Below, one piece after another: positions 37,798 to 47,924 of a DNA stretch of 64,000 nucleotides (its first letter is position 1; every line of letters begins with the position of its first letter). The stretch covers positions 1 to 64,000 of the forward strand of contig JAKSRR010000010.1 of assembly GCA_024403455.1 (NCBI GenBank). Reading direction: 5' to 3'. Source of the stretch: Lachnospiraceae bacterium (lineage in GTDB: Bacteria; Bacillota; Clostridia; Lachnospirales; Lachnospiraceae). Both the position numbers and the translations under genes were made by a program. The notes under the pieces were generated by a model. It was not told the DNA's origin and made no database searches. It worked only from the letters and a program-made list of their open reading frames with translations.

Positions 37798-40644
37798 CTA
37801 CAGCATTCTCTTTAAAAACTGTCCTGTGTAGGACTTCTTAATCTTTGCTACTTCTTCCGGCGTACCCTTTGCAATGACTGTTCCACCTCCGTCACCACCT
37901 TCTGGCCCCATATCAATGATGTAGTCTGCCGTCTTAATAACATCCAGATTATGCTCTATTACAATTACCGTATTACCAGCATTTGTCAGTTTCTGCAAAA
38001 TATCCACTAGTTTTTTTACATCCGCGAAATGAAGTCCCGTAGTAGGCTCATCTAAAATGTAAAGCGTTTTTCCTGTGCTTCTCTTAGATAATTCCGTTGC
38101 CAACTTAATACGCTGCGCTTCACCACCGGATAGCTGGGTAGAAGGCTGTCCCAAACGAATATAGGAAAGACCTACATCATACAGTGTCTGCATCTTATCA
38201 CGAATGGAGGGAACTGCCTGGAAGAACTCCAGTGCTTCCTCTACCGTCATATTCAGAACTTCATAAATATTTTTTCCCTTATAATGTACATCTAAGGTTT
38301 CTCTGTTATAGCGCTTTCCGCCGCAGACTTCACAGGGTACATAAACATCCGGAAGGAAGTTCATCTCTATCTTGATAATACCATCGCCGGAGCAGGCTTC
38401 ACATCGTCCGCCTTTTACATTAAAGGAAAAACGTCCCTTCTGATAGCCCCTGACCTTTGCCTCCTCTGTTGCAGCAAAAAGATCACGAATCTGATCAAAT
38501 ACACCGGTATAGGTTGCCGGGTTCGACCTAGGCGTACGCCCAATGGGGGACTGATCAATATCAATTACCTTATCTAATGCCTCATAGCCCGTAATACACT
38601 TATGCTTTCCGGGAATGGTATAAGCACGATTCAGTTTTGCCAGCAGACTCTTATTCAGAATCTCATTCACTAGCGAACTCTTTCCAGAGCCAGATACTCC
38701 CGTCACACAGGTAAACACAGACAGTGGGAAATCCACATTAATACCGCACAGATTATGTTCCTTTGCTCCATGCACCGTCATGAATCCCTTCGGCTCTCTT
38801 CTTATGGCAGGAACTTCAATCTTCATCTTACCGGATAAGTACTGTCCTGTGATGGAAGCATCACACTGCATGATTTCTTCTGCCGTACCAGTAGCGATAA
38901 TCTCGCCACCATGTTCTCCAGCGCCAGGTCCCACATCCACAATAAAGTCTGCCGCGCGCATGGTATCTTCATCATGCTCCACCACAATGAGCGTATTACC
39001 AAGATCCTTTAAATTCTTCAGTGCACCTAACAACTTATCATTGTCTCTCTGATGCAGACCAATACTTGGTTCGTCTAAAATATAGCAAACGCCAACCAGA
39101 CCTGAACCGATTTGGGTTGCTAACCTAATACGCTGCGCCTCTCCACCAGACAGGGTGGCTGTTCCCCGAGATAGATTTAAATAGTCTAATCCCACTTCCT
39201 TTAAAAAGCCGACACGTCCACGAATCTCCTTAATAATCTGTGCACCAATGGCTAACTGCTGCTTCGTTAATTTCTCTTCGATGGTTTCCATGAAATGGCA
39301 TAACTCTCCCACTGACTGGGTGGTCATCTCATAAATATTCTGCTCTGCCACCGTTACCGCCAAAGACTCCTTCTTGAGTCTCTGACCCTGACAGTCTTCG
39401 CAGGGCGTAATGGTCATATACTTCTCATATTCAGCCTTCATGGTTTCTGAGAAGGTCTCTCGGTAACGTCTCTCGGTATTCTTTTTGATTCCTTCAAAAA
39501 CCGTTGGATATATACCACTTCCACGCTGTCCCACGTAATGCACATCCACCGATACATCCGTACCAAACATCAGCATATGCTGCACTTTCGGAGACAGTTC
39601 TTCCCAAGGTGTCGATAAGGAGAACTTAAACTTCTTGGAAAGAGCCTGCAAAAGAGCATTAGAAAAACTACCTTCTTTCGCAGAAGACTGCCATCCCATC
39701 ACCATAATGGCTCCATCCTCTATGGAAAGACTGTGATCCGGCACCATCAGTTCCGGAGAGAAATCCATCTTATATCCAAGACCTGTACAGGTCGGACAGG
39801 CGCCAAAAGGATTGTTAAAAGAAAAACTTCTGGGCTCAATTTCTGCAATAGCAATACCGCAGTCCGGGCAGGAGAAACTCTGGGAGAAATTCTCCGGTTC
39901 TCCCCCGATGACATCCACTGTCATTAAACCGTCCGCCAGTTTTAATACATTTTCTATGGAATCAGAAAGTCTCTTTTCAATTCCCGGCTTCACTACCAGT
40001 CGGTCAACAATCACCTCAATGGTATGCTTGATGTTTTTATCTAACGCGATTTCTTCGGACAGCTCATATAAATTACCATCAACCCTTGCTCTTACATAAC
40101 CGCTCTTCTTTACACTCTCCAACACTTTCTCGTGCCGCCCCTTCTTCCCGCGAACTACAGGTGCAAGCAGCTGAATCTTTGTGCCTTCCTCATAGAGCAT
40201 AATTTTATCAACCATCTGATCAACGGTCTGTCTTGCGATTTCCTTACCACAGTTAGGACAATGGGGGATTCCTGCTCTGGCAAATAGGAGACGAAAATAA
40301 TCATAAATCTCTGTTACCGTTCCTACCGTAGAACGAGGATTTCGATTAGTCGATTTCTGGTCGATACTGATGGCGGGGGAAAGTCCTTCAATCTTATCTA
40401 CCTCCGGCTTCTCCATCTGCCCAAGGAACTGACGTGCATAGGAAGACAGGGACTCCATGTATCGTCTCTGTCCCTCTGCATAAATAGTATCAAAAGCAAG
40501 GGAAGATTTTCCCGAACCGGAAAGACCTGTGATTACTACAAACTGGTCTCTTGGAATTTCTACTGATATGTTTTTTAAGTTATGTTCTCTGGCTCCCTCA
40601 ATGCGAATCACCTTGCCTGGAGGAAGCATTTTCTGTGCTGCCAT
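37798..40644 (-). CDS. uvrA: Excinuclease ABC subunit A
   Basis: A 948-residue UvrA, the damage-recognition ATPase of nucleotide excision repair. Two ABC modules are seen: Walker [13 protein letters not shown] near the N-terminus and [15 protein letters not shown] in the second half, with signatures [12 protein letters not shown] and [12 protein letters not shown] and Walker [13 protein letters not shown]. Zinc modules are CPNCGK, CPDCG with CPTC, and CEACSGDG with CEVCGG. Length is normal. GAGAGG precedes the start. It lies 43 bp after uvrB in the same direction, so the pair is one operon. It loads UvrB onto damaged DNA. Confidence 0.97.
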   Translation of the reverse strand: MAAQKMLPPGKVIRIEGAREHNLKNISVEIPRDQFVVITGLSGSGKSSLAFDTIYAEGQRRYMESLSSYARQFLGQMEKPEVDKIEGLSPAISIDQKSTNRNPRSTVGTVTEIYDYFRLLFARAGIPHCPNCGKEIARQTVDQMVDKIMLYEEGTKIQLLAPVVRGKKGRHEKVLESVKKSGYVRARVDGNLYELSEEIALDKNIKHTIEVIVDRLVVKPGIEKRLSDSIENVLKLADGLMTVDVIGGEPENFSQSFSCPDCGIAIAEIEPRSFSFNNPFGACPTCTGLGYKMDFSPELMVPDHSLSIEDGAIMVMGWQSSAKEGSFSNALLQALSKKFKFSLSTPWEELSPKVQHMLMFGTDVSVDVHYVGQRGSGIYPTVFEGIKKNTERRYRETFSETMKAEYEKYMTITPCEDCQGQRLKKESLAVTVAEQNIYEMTTQSVGELCHFMETIEEKLTKQQLAIGAQIIKEIRGRVGFLKEVGLDYLNLSRGTATLSGGEAQRIRLATQIGSGLVGVCYILDEPSIGLHQRDNDKLLGALKNLKDLGNTLIVVEHDEDTMRAADFIVDVGPGAGEHGGEIIATGTAEEIMQCDASITGQYLSGKMKIEVPAIRREPKGFMTVHGAKEHNLCGINVDFPLSVFTCVTGVSGSGKSSLVNEILNKSLLAKLNRAYTIPGKHKCITGYEALDKVIDIDQSPIGRTPRSNPATYTGVFDQIRDLFAATEEAKVRGYQKGRFSFNVKGGRCEACSGDGIIKIEMNFLPDVYVPCEVCGGKRYNRETLDVHYKGKNIYEVLNMTVEEALEFFQAVPSIRDKMQTLYDVGLSYIRLGQPSTQLSGGEAQRIKLATELSKRSTGKTLYILDEPTTGLHFADVKKLVDILQKLTNAGNTVIVIEHNLDVIKTADYIIDMGPEGGDGGGTVIAKGTPEEVAKIKKSYTGQFLKRML

Positions 40645-40687
40645 ACTTTAGCCTCTCTATTAATCCATGGGTACCGTCCTGAAACGT

Positions 40688-42670
40688 TTACGCCATATCT
40701 TCCAAATGTTTCTTTAGTTCCGCCATCTTGTCACGCAGTTCTGCTGCCATTTCAAAGTTCAGCTCTGCTGCGGCTTTACGCATCTGCTTTTCAGTAGCGG
40801 CAATGACTTTCCTGAGTTCCTTTTCATCCATGGACTCAGGATCCTTAGATAGTTTCTCTTCAACCTTCGCAATATCTTTGGAAATCGTAATCAGGTCACG
40901 AACTGCCTTCTTAATGGTTGTAGGGGTAATGCCATGTTCTTCATTGTATGCCTGTTGGATTTCCCTTCGCCTATTGGTCTCTCCAATGGCCTTCTTCATG
41001 GAATCCGTCATCTGGTCCCCGTACATGATTACGCGTCCCTTTGCGTTACGAGCCGCACGGCCTACAGTCTGAATGAGAGAGGTTTCACTTCGAAGAAATC
41101 CCTCTTTGTCTGCATCTAAAATAGCTACTAGCGTTACTTCCGGAATATCTAAGCCCTCTCGCAAGAGGTTGATGCCCACCAGAACGTCGAATACATCTAG
41201 TCGCATGTCCCTGATAATCTCCGCACGCTCCATGGTATCAATATCCGAATGAAGATATTTAACGCGTATATCCATCTCCTTCAGATAGTCTGTTAAATCT
41301 TCTGCCATGCGTTTGGTGAGGGTCGTAATCATAATCTTGTTGCCCTCTTTGGTTTCCTTTTTGATTTCTCCAACGAGGTCATCAATCTGTCCCTTTGTCG
41401 GCCTGACATCAATTTCCGGATCTAGAAGTCCAGTAGGACGAATCACCTGCTCTGCTCTTAATAGTTCATGTTCCCTTTCATAATCCGCAGGGGTAGCAGA
41501 TACAAAAAGCATCTGGTCAATGCGTCCTTCAAACTCTGTAAAGTTTAACGGTCTATTATCTAGTGCGGAAGGCAGTCGAAAACCATAATCCACCAGATTC
41601 ATTTTGCGGCTTCGATCACCGGCATACATAGCTCTCACCTGAGGAATCGTCATGTGAGACTCATCCACAATCATCAAAAAGTCATCCTTGAAGAAGTCTA
41701 AAAGACAATGGGGCGGACAGCCAGCTGGTAATCCCGTTAAATGTCTAGAATAATTTTCAATGCCCGAGCAGAATCCTGTTTCCCGAAGCATCTCCACATC
41801 AAACATGGTGCGCTCCTTGATACGCTGGGCTTCAATCAGCCTATTCTCACCAATAAAGTACTGGGTTCGCTCCTGCCCTTCCTTTTCGATAGCATTGCAG
41901 GCGCGCTCTAGCTTTTCGGGAGAAACAACATAATGGGAGGCCGGAAAGATGGAAATATGTTTTAATGCTTTTAGTACCTTGCCCGTTAATAAGTCCACTT
42001 CGGAAATCTGATCTATCTCATCTCCGAAGAATTCTACTCGAATCCCATTCTGGTGTCCTTCGGCAGGATTGATCTCAATGACATCTCCATGCACTCTGAA
42101 GCATCCGCGGTTCAAATCCAAATCATTGCGATCATACTGGATACGAATCAACTCCCTGATAATCTCATCTCTGTCTTTGGTCATACCCGGTCGTAAGGAA
42201 ACAATGAGTCCCTCGTAATCCTCCGGAGAACCCAAACCATAAATACAGGATACGGATGCAATCACAATCACATCTCTTCGCTCAGACAAGGACGCCGTTG
42301 CGGAAAGGCGCAGTCTATCGATCTCATCATTGATTGAAGAGTCCTTCTCAATGTAGGTATCCGTCTGTGCAATATAGGCTTCCGGCTGATAATAGTCATA
42401 ATAGGATACAAAATACTCAACTGCATTCTCAGGGAAGAATTCCTTGAACTCGGAATAGAGCTGTCCAGCTAATGTTTTATTGTGCGCCAGCACCAAAGTC
42501 GGTTTGTTCAGTTGCTGAATAATATTTGCCATGGTAAAGGTCTTACCAGAACCAGTTACACCCAGGAGTGTCTCAAACTGATTACCTGCTTTAAATCCTT
42601 CTACCAATTCTTTAATCGCCCTCGGCTGATCACCCGTTGGCTGATATTCTGAGTGTAATTTAAACTCCAT
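40688..42670 (-). CDS. uvrB: Excinuclease ABC subunit B
   Basis: A 660-residue UvrB helicase-like damage-verification subunit. Walker A is [13 protein letters not shown] (about 39-51); the beta-hairpin that inserts into DNA is in [24 protein letters not shown] is the helicase motif II and [11 protein letters not shown] is motif VI. The C-terminal UVR domain ([16 protein letters not shown]) contacts UvrC. AAGGTGAG precedes the ATG. It precedes uvrA in one operon and follows a Cys-cluster protein gene by 32 bp. Confidence 0.97.
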   Translation of the reverse strand: MEFKLHSEYQPTGDQPRAIKELVEGFKAGNQFETLLGVTGSGKTFTMANIIQQLNKPTLVLAHNKTLAGQLYSEFKEFFPENAVEYFVSYYDYYQPEAYIAQTDTYIEKDSSINDEIDRLRLSATASLSERRDVIVIASVSCIYGLGSPEDYEGLIVSLRPGMTKDRDEIIRELIRIQYDRNDLDLNRGCFRVHGDVIEINPAEGHQNGIRVEFFGDEIDQISEVDLLTGKVLKALKHISIFPASHYVVSPEKLERACNAIEKEGQERTQYFIGENRLIEAQRIKERTMFDVEMLRETGFCSGIENYSRHLTGLPAGCPPHCLLDFFKDDFLMIVDESHMTIPQVRAMYAGDRSRKMNLVDYGFRLPSALDNRPLNFTEFEGRIDQMLFVSATPADYEREHELLRAEQVIRPTGLLDPEIDVRPTKGQIDDLVGEIKKETKEGNKIMITTLTKRMAEDLTDYLKEMDIRVKYLHSDIDTMERAEIIRDMRLDVFDVLVGINLLREGLDIPEVTLVAILDADKEGFLRSETSLIQTVGRAARNAKGRVIMYGDQMTDSMKKAIGETNRRREIQQAYNEEHGITPTTIKKAVRDLITISKDIAKVEEKLSKDPESMDEKELRKVIAATEKQMRKAAAELNFEMAAELRDKMAELKKHLEDMA

Positions 42671-42702
42671 AAAATCTCACCTTGCCAGTATCTGGCATTT
42701 AT

Positions 42703-43350
42703 TTACGAAAGACTCTGCCAGCGATGTAAGCGTTTATAAAACTGCTCATAGAAATCACTGTCCTCATACTGTTCTAAGTAAAATATTTCTAAAAACTTTG
42801 TGTTCACTGCTCTCGCTGTGGCATCGTCACATTCTGCCAATGCTTCTCTTAGATTTACCGTTATTGTATGCCACTCTTGAATGTATGCCTCATACTTAGA
42901 AAGCTCTGGAAGTCCAAGCCACTTCTCAATCTTCATCTTCACCTTTGGCTCTCTAGGACAGTCCTCTTTCTGCAGAATATAATGCATCCCATCCTCATCA
43001 TAAATTCTTGCCAACGGAAACAGTCGGCACAACCCCGTGCGCATGCCGTGAACACTGCATTTTCCGTCCTCGCGAAGATAAACACATCGGTTTGTTCCTT
43101 CCTTTGTTTTAATATGGGGCATGATGATTCCCTCATATACGGAAAGTTCCAGCGTATCCTGTAACAGGCCTCCAAAATTTCTCGCTAGACCAATCTCAAA
43201 CTGCCACACATCATAGGGATCTAAAACAATGGTTTCCCCCATTTCCTCACAGCAGTGACTGCAGCCCATACAGTCTGAAGTTCCACAGCGGACCATGTCA
43301 TCCTTTGTATATAAATTTTGTAAATATTCTTCCTTTATTTCACGTCGCAT
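42703..43350 (-). CDS. YkgJ-type cysteine-cluster protein
   Basis: A 215-residue protein of the YkgJ / CxxCxxCC family. The metal cluster is CGTSDCMGCSHCC near residues 22-34, with further cysteines in NRCVYLREDGKCSVHGMRTGLCRLFP, the family's typical second block. Such proteins are thought to hold zinc or an iron-sulfur cluster; no reaction is established. No signal peptide or membrane segment is present. It starts 50 bp past an 18-bp palindrome that lies beside a TATACT box, and precedes uvrB in the same direction, so all three genes could share one promoter. Confidence 0.8.
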   Translation of the reverse strand: MRREIKEEYLQNLYTKDDMVRCGTSDCMGCSHCCEEMGETIVLDPYDVWQFEIGLARNFGGLLQDTLELSVYEGIIMPHIKTKEGTNRCVYLREDGKCSVHGMRTGLCRLFPLARIYDEDGMHYILQKEDCPREPKVKMKIEKWLGLPELSKYEAYIQEWHTITVNLREALAECDDATARAVNTKFLEIFYLEQYEDSDFYEQFYKRLHRWQSLS

Positions 43351-43401
43351 GGATTTAATAATCTTTCATGGAATGAATACTAATTGTTCGTTAAATAAAT
43401 A

Positions 43402-43433
43402 GTTTCATTATCATGAAACCATTTATAGTATAC
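43402..43433 (-). promoter_or_regulatory. Promoter with palindrome before the ykgJ-uvrBA unit
   Basis: Minus-strand TATACT (43428-43433) is a fair -10 box. Just downstream lies a perfect palindrome GTTTCAT-N4-ATGAAAC (43402-43419), placed where a repressor would block RNA polymerase. It is not the usual LexA box of clostridia, as far as can be seen. Confidence 0.4.
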
Positions 43434-43485
43434 CACAAACAAAACAAATGTTCTATTCCATATAAAAAGAACCTTTCGCCTAAAC

Positions 43486-43514
43486 AAAAAGATGCCAGGT
43501 TTTTCCTGACATCT
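43486..43514 (-). terminator. Terminator after the 129-residue orphan
   Basis: AGATGTCAGG and CCTGGCATCT pair on the minus strand (one T-G), with a T-run after. It lies 28 bp past the stop codon of the orphan gene at 43543. Confidence 0.8.
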
Positions 43515-43542
43515 CATTCTTTCTTATATTCAGTTTATTCTC

Positions 43543-43932
43543 TTATATCCCTGCTTCTGAAAGCACCTTAGCCACTAGGTCAACATGCCCCATACAAATA
43601 TTCTTTCCTTTTCCCGTAAGGGAAGTCATATCTGACCAACCATCTGTAATAGCCGAAAGTGCAAGATTCTTTGCAACCGTCTTTCCGCTGGCAGGCTGAC
43701 TGGAACGTTGCAGAATAAATTTATTATTCTTTCCACTAATCTGCACCTGATTCTGCCTATCAATTTCCGGCCACACAATCAGCTGTTTTCCTAGATAGGG
43801 CACCAAAAGTGGACTGCCTGCATCTCGAAAATCCAGTTCCTGAATTACAGAGAAAAGCTGACTAGTATCCGCATAATTTCCATGCAATTTTAATTTAATT
43901 GTCTTTACGCCCAAGGCTTTACCAAGTCCCAT
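43543..43932 (-). CDS. Orphan protein, unknown
   Basis: A 129-residue soluble protein that I do not recognise. It starts MGLGKALGVKTIKLKL, has a middle Arg/Asp-rich stretch (LDFRDAGSPLLVPYLG, VWPEIDRQNQVQI) and a C-terminal half with a repeated small-residue pattern and one Cys (GKGKNICMGHVD). No membrane segment, signal peptide or catalytic motif is seen. AGGGGAG lies upstream of the ATG at normal spacing, and a terminator follows, so it is a real single-gene unit between convergent and divergent neighbours. Confidence 0.6.
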   Translation of the reverse strand: MGLGKALGVKTIKLKLHGNYADTSQLFSVIQELDFRDAGSPLLVPYLGKQLIVWPEIDRQNQVQISGKNNKFILQRSSQPASGKTVAKNLALSAITDGWSDMTSLTGKGKNICMGHVDLVAKVLSEAGI

Positions 43933-44047
43933 ACTAAGTCTCCCCTCTTATTATGAGATACTAAACCACTTTATCGTATCATCTTCTTACAAATAAAAGA
44001 TGGTAACAGCATGAAAATCATTGAATGAGCATAAAAGTCATGTGTGC

Positions 44048-44082
44048 TATAATTATGTAAATTATACTGCCATAGAGGGGGA
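44048..44082 (+). promoter_or_regulatory. -10 box and ribosome site of the hydrolase gene
   Basis: TATAAT at 44048-44053 is a perfect -10 box. AGAGGGGG at about 44075-44082 is the ribosome site, six bases before the ATG. No -35 at standard spacing is clear. Confidence 0.45.
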
Positions 44083-44087
44083 AATCT

Positions 44088-45026
44088 ATGAAACAGGAAT
44101 ATTCCTTTTTATCACACAACAAATCCAATCATATTCACTGTGTACGTTGGATTCCTGAAAAGGAGCCCATCGCTATTCTTTATGTGATTCATGGTATGCA
44201 GGAGTATGTTGAACGTTATCAAGACTTTGCTGAGTTTATGAGAAGACGCGGTTTTCTCGTAGCAGGACATGACCATATCGGCCATGGTAAGACGGCTTGG
44301 AACATCAGCGATCTTGGCAACATGCATGCTACCAATCCAAAGAAAAGTATGGTGGAAGATATTACTACGCACTTCCAGCTTTTGCGAAAAGAATATCCAA
44401 CCACACCCTTCTTTATCTTAGGTCATTCCATGGGATCCTATCTTCTGCGTTGTTTCCTGGCAGAAAAAGCACCCCGCTTGAAGTCATTAACAGGTGTCAT
44501 TCTCATGGGTACCGGCACGGAGAAGAACAGTGTGTTAACTGCAGGTCGTGTAGTACTGCATACCTTAGCTGTGAAAAACAGTTGGTCCCATAAGAGTGAT
44601 TTTGTGAAAGGACTGATGTTTAACAGTGCTTACCACAAATTTAATATTGATGGCACAGCTCCAGAAAATAGCTGGTTATCCACGAATACAGAAGCAAATC
44701 GTGCTTTTTACGCAGATCCTTATTGCAACTACACATTTTCTTTAGGCGGCTATTTGGCACTCGTCGATGCCGCTATGGAAAGCAACTTGCTAAAAGGTAT
44801 TGAGCGTATCCCTAAAGATCTTCCCATTCATTTTGTTTCAGGTAGTGAAGATCCTGTGGGAGGACTTGGAAAAGGCGTCAACAAAGCCTACCAAAAATTT
44901 AAAAAGGTGGGACCTACCCATGTATCCATTCGCATGTACAAGGGGTTACGGCATGAACTGCTGCATGAGCCCTGTCGCAATGAGATTTATCAGGATCTCT
45001 ACGAGTGGATGTCCACAAAAATATAA
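44088..45026 (+). CDS. Alpha/beta hydrolase, lysophospholipase or monoacylglycerol lipase-like
   Basis: A 312-residue serine hydrolase of the Hydrolase_4 (monoglyceride lipase/lysophospholipase) type. The nucleophile S114 is in GHSMGS; the acid Asp is in VSGSEDPVGG and the His in GLRHELLHE. DHIGHGKTA (about 62-70) and VIHGMQEYVERYQ (about 33-45) are family blocks. It would release fatty acid from lysolipids or monoacylglycerols. No signal peptide is seen, so it is cytoplasmic. It has its own promoter and a hairpin terminator shared with the convergent aroA. Confidence 0.88.
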   Translation: MKQEYSFLSHNKSNHIHCVRWIPEKEPIAILYVIHGMQEYVERYQDFAEFMRRRGFLVAGHDHIGHGKTAWNISDLGNMHATNPKKSMVEDITTHFQLLRKEYPTTPFFILGHSMGSYLLRCFLAEKAPRLKSLTGVILMGTGTEKNSVLTAGRVVLHTLAVKNSWSHKSDFVKGLMFNSAYHKFNIDGTAPENSWLSTNTEANRAFYADPYCNYTFSLGGYLALVDAAMESNLLKGIERIPKDLPIHFVSGSEDPVGGLGKGVNKAYQKFKKVGPTHVSIRMYKGLRHELLHEPCRNEIYQDLYEWMSTKI

Positions 45027-45047
45027 TGTCACATAAAGCATCAAAAA

Positions 45048-45072
45048 AGGGCTCTATGAAAGAGCCCTTTTT
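45048..45072. terminator. Terminator between hydrolase gene and aroA
   Basis: AGGGCTC at 45048-45054 pairs with GAGCCCT at 45062-45068, with a T-run to the right and an A-run to the left, so it can serve both convergent transcripts. Confidence 0.8.
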
Positions 45073-45082
45073 GTTTACACAA

Positions 45083-46399
45083 TTATTCATTCACAAACTT
45101 CCCAATCACATCATCCAATACTTCAAAATATTCAGCAAAGGTTTTGCGGCAGCACTCTGGATTCTTGATGACAACACCTTCCGTAAGAAGTCCCGGCAAA
45201 GCAAAACTCATGGCCACACGATGATCCTCAAAGGTTTCAATCTCACCACCATGAAGGACAGACGGATTTATGGAAATCACATCGCTTACCTCCGAAACAT
45301 CTGCACCAAGCACTTTTAAATTTTCCACAATAGCATAGATGCGATCACATTCCTGACCACGAATGTGGCTAATGCCCTTGATCGTAATAGGACCATCTGC
45401 AAAAGATGCAATGGCAGCTAAGGTTAAGGCCTGATCTGAAAATGCGGACAAATCAAAAACTTTATTGCCATGCAAACCATCTGCCGATGGAGAAAGCACT
45501 ACGCCTTCCTGCGCATCTTCCAAGGAACATCCCATCTGACAAAGCACATCCAAAAAGGCAACATCCCCCTGCAGCATCGTTTTATGCACAGCTGGAATCA
45601 TTACCTTGCCTCCTGTAATAGCACCAAGCGCATAAAAATAAGCTGCTGCCGACATATCTGGCTCAATCTGATATTCCAAATTTTTATAGGAAGAATTTGC
45701 AGCGACTGTATAGATGATGACACCTTCTTCGTTCTTTTTCGTCATCGGTTGTACACCAAAATCTGCCATCATCGCTGCGGTCATTTCCACATAAGCCATG
45801 CCATGGCTACCTTCTAGTGCAATAACAACCTCTTCTTTTCTAGTTCCTGCCGCAATTAATAGCGCACTTAGAAACTGAGAACTTTTATCAATATTAACGG
45901 TCAACGCACAGGTCTGCATAGAAGCAGCGCAGCCTTTGATTCTCATAGGGAAATGCCCCTCATCCTCTAGACAGGTAATCTCTGCCCCAGCCTCTCGAAG
46001 GGTTTCAATGAGCGGCCCCATAGGTCTCTTTTTCATTTGGTCAGAGGACTGCAGTGTATAGCAGCCATCCGAAAATGCACACATCGCCGCTAAAAATCTC
46101 GCTGCAGTTCCTGCACTTCCTACATAAATTTCCGCTTCCTGCTTCGGAATTTTTCCTCCAAATCCCGTGATTCGCACCGTTGTTCCTTCTACCTGCACTG
46201 GGAAACCTAGCGTTTCAAGACACTGCAAAAAATAGGCAGCATCCTCACTCTTTAAGCATCCATAAAGCGTGCTTTCTCCCTCTGCCATAGCCGCTAACAG
46301 AAGCGCTCTGTTGGTAATCGACTTAGAGCCTGGCACAGATACCTGAAGCATGTCTTCAACTTTTTTATTTTTTATGCAGGGAACCTGATAGGTATTCAT
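45083..46399 (-). CDS. aroA: EPSP synthase (3-phosphoshikimate 1-carboxyvinyltransferase)
   Basis: A 438-residue AroA of the shikimate pathway. It joins shikimate 3-phosphate and phosphoenolpyruvate to make EPSP. The N-terminal block VPGSKSITNRALLLAAMAEG holds the PEP-binding Lys. YVGSAGTAARFLAAMCAF replaces the common LGNAGT with VGSAGT, a small change in the PEP loop. IRGQECDRI and ETFEDHRVAMSFAL complete the site. AAAAAGGA precedes the start, and a terminator sits between it and the amino-acid transporter genes upstream, so it is its own unit. Confidence 0.95.
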   Translation of the reverse strand: MNTYQVPCIKNKKVEDMLQVSVPGSKSITNRALLLAAMAEGESTLYGCLKSEDAAYFLQCLETLGFPVQVEGTTVRITGFGGKIPKQEAEIYVGSAGTAARFLAAMCAFSDGCYTLQSSDQMKKRPMGPLIETLREAGAEITCLEDEGHFPMRIKGCAASMQTCALTVNIDKSSQFLSALLIAAGTRKEEVVIALEGSHGMAYVEMTAAMMADFGVQPMTKKNEEGVIIYTVAANSSYKNLEYQIEPDMSAAAYFYALGAITGGKVMIPAVHKTMLQGDVAFLDVLCQMGCSLEDAQEGVVLSPSADGLHGNKVFDLSAFSDQALTLAAIASFADGPITIKGISHIRGQECDRIYAIVENLKVLGADVSEVSDVISINPSVLHGGEIETFEDHRVAMSFALPGLLTEGVVIKNPECCRKTFAEYFEVLDDVIGKFVNE

Positions 46400-46410
46400 A
46401 CATTCTTTCC

Positions 46411-46440
46411 TTTTTAAAATGGCAGCACTTTCATGCCGCC
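46411..46440 (-). terminator. Terminator of the amino-acid ABC operon
   Basis: Minus strand GGCGGCA and TGCTGCC pair (one G-U) around a hexaloop, then ATTTTAAAAA. It lies six bases past the ATPase stop codon and just before aroA. Confidence 0.65.
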
Positions 46441-46445
46441 AAACA

Positions 46446-47228
46446 TTAATAATTCGTCAAGAACTGTTTTGTTCTTTCCATCTTTGGATTCTCAATTACT
46501 TCCTTGGCATCGCCCATCTCCACGACAACACCGCCATCCATGAAAATGACAGTATCTGCTACATCTCTGGCAAATGCCATTTCATGAGTAACGATAATCA
46601 TGGTCATCTTCTCTTCTGCCAAAGACCGAATGACCTTCAGAACTTCTCCCGTAAGCTCGGGATCCAGTGCGGAAGTAGGTTCATCAAAGCACAAAATATC
46701 AGGACTCATAGAAAGCGCTCTAGCAATAGCTACTCGCTGTTGCTGTCCTCCAGACAGCTGATGAGGATAGAAGTTTGCTCTTTCCGCTAGACCCATCTTT
46801 GTTAAAAGTTGCATACCCATTTCATCAATGGCTGCATATTCCTTCTTAAGATTGATGGTTTTATCAAATAATTTATTTCTTTTAACCTCTAACTTCTTCG
46901 CCAGGGTAACATTCCCAAGGGCTGTATACTGCGGAAAAAGATGGAATGCCTGGAACACCATTCCAAAATGTTTTCTTTTCTGTCGCAGTTCCCAATCCTT
47001 TAGTTTCTGCTCTACAGCACCAGAATAAATGGTATTCCCATCAATTCTCATGGTTCCACTCGTAGGTGTCTCTAAAAAGTTGATACAACGAAGAAGTGTT
47101 GTTTTTCCTGAACCTGAGGATCCAATGATTGCAACAGTTTGTCCTTTTTCCAAGGAAAAAGAGATGTCTTGTAGCACCTTTGTTTCCCCAAAATTCTTTT
47201 CAAAATTTTCAATCTCAAAAAAAGCCAT
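46446..47228 (-). CDS. Amino-acid ABC transporter ATP-binding protein
   Basis: A 260-residue ATPase of a polar amino-acid importer. Walker A is GSSGSGKTT, the signature LSGGQQQRVAIARAL, and Walker B ILCFDEPTSALDP with H-loop VTHEM. It follows the permease gene by 8 bp. The start at 47228 (reading MAFFEIENFEKNFGE) has AGGATA before it. A much longer frame to 47390 is a read-back into the permease gene in another frame and is rejected. The insert after LGNVTLAKKLEVKRNKLF is a little longer than in GlnQ but present in clostridial relatives. Confidence 0.92.
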   Translation of the reverse strand: MAFFEIENFEKNFGETKVLQDISFSLEKGQTVAIIGSSGSGKTTLLRCINFLETPTSGTMRIDGNTIYSGAVEQKLKDWELRQKRKHFGMVFQAFHLFPQYTALGNVTLAKKLEVKRNKLFDKTINLKKEYAAIDEMGMQLLTKMGLAERANFYPHQLSGGQQQRVAIARALSMSPDILCFDEPTSALDPELTGEVLKVIRSLAEEKMTMIIVTHEMAFARDVADTVIFMDGGVVVEMGDAKEVIENPKMERTKQFLTNY

Positions 47229-47236
47229 AATGTATC

Positions 47237-47923
47237 CTATTTGAAAAAGTTTAACTTCTTCTCCAGAAGTCCAAATAATATCGTTAGTACACCGGAGAAT
47301 ATCAGATAGTAAATACCCGTAAAGAACATAGGCCAAATGATACCAGCCATACCTGCGGGACCACCTTTCAGGAAATCCTGTCCTGCCCAAACAACTTCCT
47401 GCAGTGCAATAATTCTCGCCAAAGAAGTATCCTTTACAAGAGTGATAATCTCATTAGACATAGGCGGAACAATACGCTTAATCATTTGCAGTAGCTTGAC
47501 TTTGAAGAAAATCTGCCCCTTTGTCATGCCAAGAACTAACCCTGCTTCCGTCTGTCCTTCAGAAATGCCAATAATACCACCTCTGTAGATTTCAGAAAAA
47601 TAGCAGGCATAGTTGATAATGAACGCAACGGCGGCAGCCACAAAACGCCCCTTTTCTCCCTGTCCCCAGAGAACCACATCAAAAACTAGCCCTGGGAAAT
47701 AATACACAATAAGTAACTGAATCATCAGCGGCGTTCCACGGATAATCCATACAATAGTCTTCATAATCGCCCGAAGGGGCTTGAACTTTGAAGTTGTTCC
47801 CAAACAAATCAAAAGCCCCAAGGGGATGGCGCCTAGAAGCGTCACCCCAAAGAGCTTTAAGGTCTGTAAGAAACCTGTATTTAATGCTTTTATTACAATA
47901 GGAAACTGTTCTGCAAATGTCAT
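47237..47923 (-). CDS. Amino-acid ABC transporter permease
   Basis: A 228-residue inner-membrane permease of the HisMQ family with about five helices. The family loop is EIYRGGIIGISEGQTEAGLVLGM, the EAA loop that docks the ATPase. ALNTGFLQTLKLFGVTLLG starts the first helix. It starts one base after the binding-protein stop, so translation is coupled. Only one permease gene is present, so it probably works as a homodimer. Substrate is a polar amino acid, not fixed further. Confidence 0.92.
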   Translation of the reverse strand: MTFAEQFPIVIKALNTGFLQTLKLFGVTLLGAIPLGLLICLGTTSKFKPLRAIMKTIVWIIRGTPLMIQLLIVYYFPGLVFDVVLWGQGEKGRFVAAAVAFIINYACYFSEIYRGGIIGISEGQTEAGLVLGMTKGQIFFKVKLLQMIKRIVPPMSNEIITLVKDTSLARIIALQEVVWAGQDFLKGGPAGMAGIIWPMFFTGIYYLIFSGVLTILFGLLEKKLNFFK

Positions 47924-47924
47924 T

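Noticed and set aside
47229..47390. 54-codon N-terminal extension of the ABC ATPase
   Set aside because: It overlaps the permease gene in another frame and has no ribosome site; the start at 47228 matches the family.
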